Position numbers and translations under genes: made by a program
Source of the DNA: Phoma sp. XZ068
Lineage: Eukaryota > Ascomycota > Dothideomycetes > Pleosporales > Didymellaceae
Reading direction: 5' to 3'
NCBI GenBank assembly: GCA_004835665.1
Contig: RBKR01000001.1
Span: 62,001 to 126,000 of the forward strand
DNA: 64,000 nt
Shown: piece after piece, positions 62,553 to 64,000 of the stretch
How positions within the stretch are numbered: position 1 is the first letter of the stretch
Layout of the letters: each line of letters opens with the position of its first letter
Notes under the pieces: model-generated
Database searches by the model: none
What the model saw: the letters and a program-made list of their open reading frames with translations, nothing else
Told to the model about the DNA's origin: nothing

Positions 62553-63060
62553 TTATAAACTGCTGCTAGCTATTATACTAGTATTAGTAGTATTAGAGTC
62601 TAGAGGTAGAAGATGCATTACCTAGTCTAGTATAAGTAAGCTAGGTATTAACCTATTCTTAAGTATAGTAATATTATTAAGTAATAACTCCTATTGCTCT
62701 AGGTGCTCTATATCCTTAATAAACTAAGCACTTATATTAAACTATTACTATTTATAATACTTTAAGAATTTCTTTTATTTACACACCTAGTTTAATTTAG
62801 TATAAGTAGCCTATAAGGCAGCTATTATAGCTTCCTTAGCTTTAGCAGCCTTATCTTCTATTTCTTCTAGACATAATATCTTGTTATTAATTTTAGAGAA
62901 GTTAGGAACAGGTAAATCTATAAGCTTATACTTCTTTATTCTATTATATTTATAATTTCTATACTTTTTATATAATAAAGATATCTTATAAGGCAAGTTC
63001 TTCTTTATACAGTACTTGCAGGTAACTATAGCAAGATATCTAATATTATTAATTTAGGTT
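62553..63060 (-). pseudogene. E4 antisense ORF (Cys-rich, coiled-coil-like), decayed
   Basis: The minus-strand frame from about 63,050 reads RYLAIVTCKYCIKKNLP, KKYRNYKYNRIKKYKL and DLPVPNFSKINNKILCLEEI, then EDKAAKAKEAIIAAL, and on to LLLNNITILKNRLIPSL. It ends Ser-Ser-Leu-TAA at 62555-62553. The stop lies inside the codons for the pol C-terminus, so the two ORFs overlap tail to tail. CKYC is an intact C-x2-C pair. Family unknown. Confidence 0.6.
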
Positions 63061-63140
63061 CCTATTGTATATTAAGCTTAGGTACTTTAGGAAACTATTT
63101 ATTAGTTTATAAGGATATAAACTATAAAGAAGGAGGATAG

Positions 63141-63624
63141 TATTATAATCTTAGAGGAAGAGGTATAGTATAATAAAGTTATAGTTATAGATTAACAGCG
63201 CAGGGCTAAGAAGACTATATAACATCTTATAATCCTATAGAAATAAACTATACTAAGAGTATAAGATAGTGTAAGATACTATATATATATCCTATAGAAA
63301 CTATAAACTACTTATAGAAACTATAGGGCCTCCTATAGGACTTTATAGGATATTATAAAAAATATAGGACACTCCTTAGTATATAGTAATTAGGAACACT
63401 ACCCTTATAGTATTGTGTTTAACCTTATTAATTAACTTTATTATTAGAACTTAACCTAACTTTTAAGCTAGACAGATTAACTATCTATACTACTTATTAT
63501 TAACTCTATAGTTATTATAGTGTTTTACTAGGTATCTATACTAACTCCTTCCTATACTAGCACTTATCCTAGAGAACTAACCTTAAAAGTATTTATAAGC
63601 TTTGCTTAGTTTATAACCTTAACA
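63141..63624 (+). repeat. E4 3' LTR
   Basis: 484 bp, ends CCTTAACA, then GGTTA. Confidence 0.92.
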
Positions 63625-63629
63625 GGTTA

Positions 63630-64000
63630 GTTCTCTAGAATAAATAGATGTGTAGTAGATTATAGAAGGTATAGCTGCTTAGTAAAATACTATAGTAACT
63701 ATAGGTAATAATAAGTAGTATAGAGTAGACTGTCTATCTTAAAAGTTAGGTTATAGTAAGGAGTATAGATAGTTAATCTGTCTATCTTAATATATAGGTA
63801 GAGTTCTAATAATAAAGTATATTAATTAGGTTAAATATAAACTATAAGGGTTGTGTTCCTAAGTACTATATACTAAAGAGATATATATAGTGCTTAGTAT
63901 TATAATAGCTACTAATTATACTAATTATTAATTATACTAATTACTAATTACACTAATTATGCTAAGACTAATTATATATATAACTTTATATTATTACCTA
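63630..64000 (-). repeat. E3 5' LTR, continued to the window end
   Basis: Matches E3's left LTR from GTTCTCTAGAATAAATAG onward with only transition differences. It includes the ACTAATTAT-type tandem run near 63,905-63,965. Its end lies outside the window. Confidence 0.85.

Larger units (their letters stand above)
50462..62575 (+). pseudogene. E4 gag-pol remnant, split by E6
   Basis: Gag begins about 50,560 (PKTFNSTYKKLED, then a capsid-like region) and is cut at 51,146 by E6, resuming at 58,043. A decayed zinc knuckle reads YYNYSKLGYFTRDCY near 58,300. Reverse transcriptase lies about 59,950-60,560 (SKKELSILKEYINKNLKK, KTAFRT, LTNALA, YFNNILVY). Integrase is about 61,540-62,060 and the chromodomain 62,460-62,560, reading KGYKEEYLVK, Trp to stop, LRYPNLENI. 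Stops occur throughout. Confidence 0.8.
49978..63624 (+). mobile_element. E4: Ty3/Gypsy chromovirus inserted in the E3 LTR
   Basis: Plus-strand element with 484-bp LTRs (49978-50461 and 63141-63624) and a perfect GGTTA duplication (49973-49977 and 63625-63629). The body is split by E6 (51147-58037). A purine tract AAAGAAGGAGGATAG precedes the 3' LTR. It belongs to the same family as E1 and the solo LTR at 16720. It is strongly RIP-degraded but slightly less AT-rich than E1. Confidence 0.92.
36073..64000 (-). mobile_element. E3: Ty3/Gypsy chromovirus inserted in the E2 LTR
   Basis: Minus-strand element with 3' LTR 36073-36612. Its body is split by E5 (40789-48193). Its 5' LTR starts at 49931 and is split by E4 (49978-63624). 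The LTR resumes after 63624 and is still running at the window end; by comparison with the 540-bp left LTR, roughly 120 bp lie outside. The two LTRs differ only by transitions over the comparable part (for example ATATAT versus ATGTGT near 63,650). The presumed target duplication is TATTC (36068-36072). Confidence 0.85.

Noticed and set aside
63905..63965. Short regular ACTAATTAT-type repeats suggesting a CRISPR-like array
   Set aside because: Units are only a few bases, have no unique spacers, and recur at the same place in several LTR copies (near 25,050, 27,830 and 36,410).
1..64000. Mitochondrial or phage origin for the AT-rich part
   Set aside because: The frames are Ty3/Gypsy coding regions with Gln/Trp to stop changes, proven LTRs and target duplications; nuclear RIP explains the composition.

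Overview
The window looks like a filamentous ascomycete chromosome (probably Pezizomycotina; I cannot place it further). The genes have 49-88 nt GT-AG introns with fungal branch/acceptor signals. The right four fifths is AT-rich DNA whose former coding frames are broken mainly by CAG/CAA/TGG to TAG/TAA changes, the signature of repeat-induced point mutation (RIP).

Layout. (1) 1-13,002 is a gene-rich, unmutated block of six spliced genes: homogentisate 1,2-dioxygenase-like (+), cytochrome P450 A (+), type-B carboxylesterase (-), FAD aromatic monooxygenase (+), cytochrome P450 B (-) and cytochrome P450 C (+). I resolved all introns, and every spliced CDS length is a multiple of three. The set (three P450s, a flavin hydroxylase, an esterase and a ring-cleaving dioxygenase) fits a pathway that hydroxylates an aromatic compound to a homogentisate-like diol and opens the ring. 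No polyketide synthase, NRPS, transporter or pathway regulator is visible. The promoter regions all carry TGTGGGG, often in pairs, matching the CreA-type consensus SYGGRG. (2) 13,003-16,400 is a transition zone: a pyrimidine-rich tract, a GC-rich RecQ helicase C-terminal fragment, and a decayed ORF resembling the N-terminal part of fungal subtelomeric helicase-type proteins. (3) 16,401-64,000 is a nested stack of Ty3/Gypsy chromoviruses and solo LTRs.

Nesting, reconstructed from LTR ends and target-site duplications (TSDs): E2 (27,497-36,072, minus) carries E3 (36,073 to beyond the window, minus) in its 5' LTR. E3 carries E4 (49,978-63,624, plus) in its own 5' LTR. E4 carries E6 (51,147-58,037, minus) in its gag. 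E3 also carries E5 (40,789-48,193, plus), a less mutated and different chromovirus. E2 carries an intact, unmutated pogo/Fot1-type DNA transposon (30,904-32,752) inserted in its reverse transcriptase. A further copy, E1 (about 19,144-24,510, plus), and three solo LTRs lie to the left.

The most notable observation: all five RIP-degraded chromovirus copies (E1, E2, E3, E4, E6) retain traces of a second ORF on the opposite strand, between the chromodomain and the 3' LTR. It runs convergent to pol, has a Cys-rich segment followed by a charged coiled-coil-like segment, and ends at the same Ser-Ser-Leu-stop that overlaps the end of pol. E5 has a different, apparently spliced, antisense ORF in the equivalent position.
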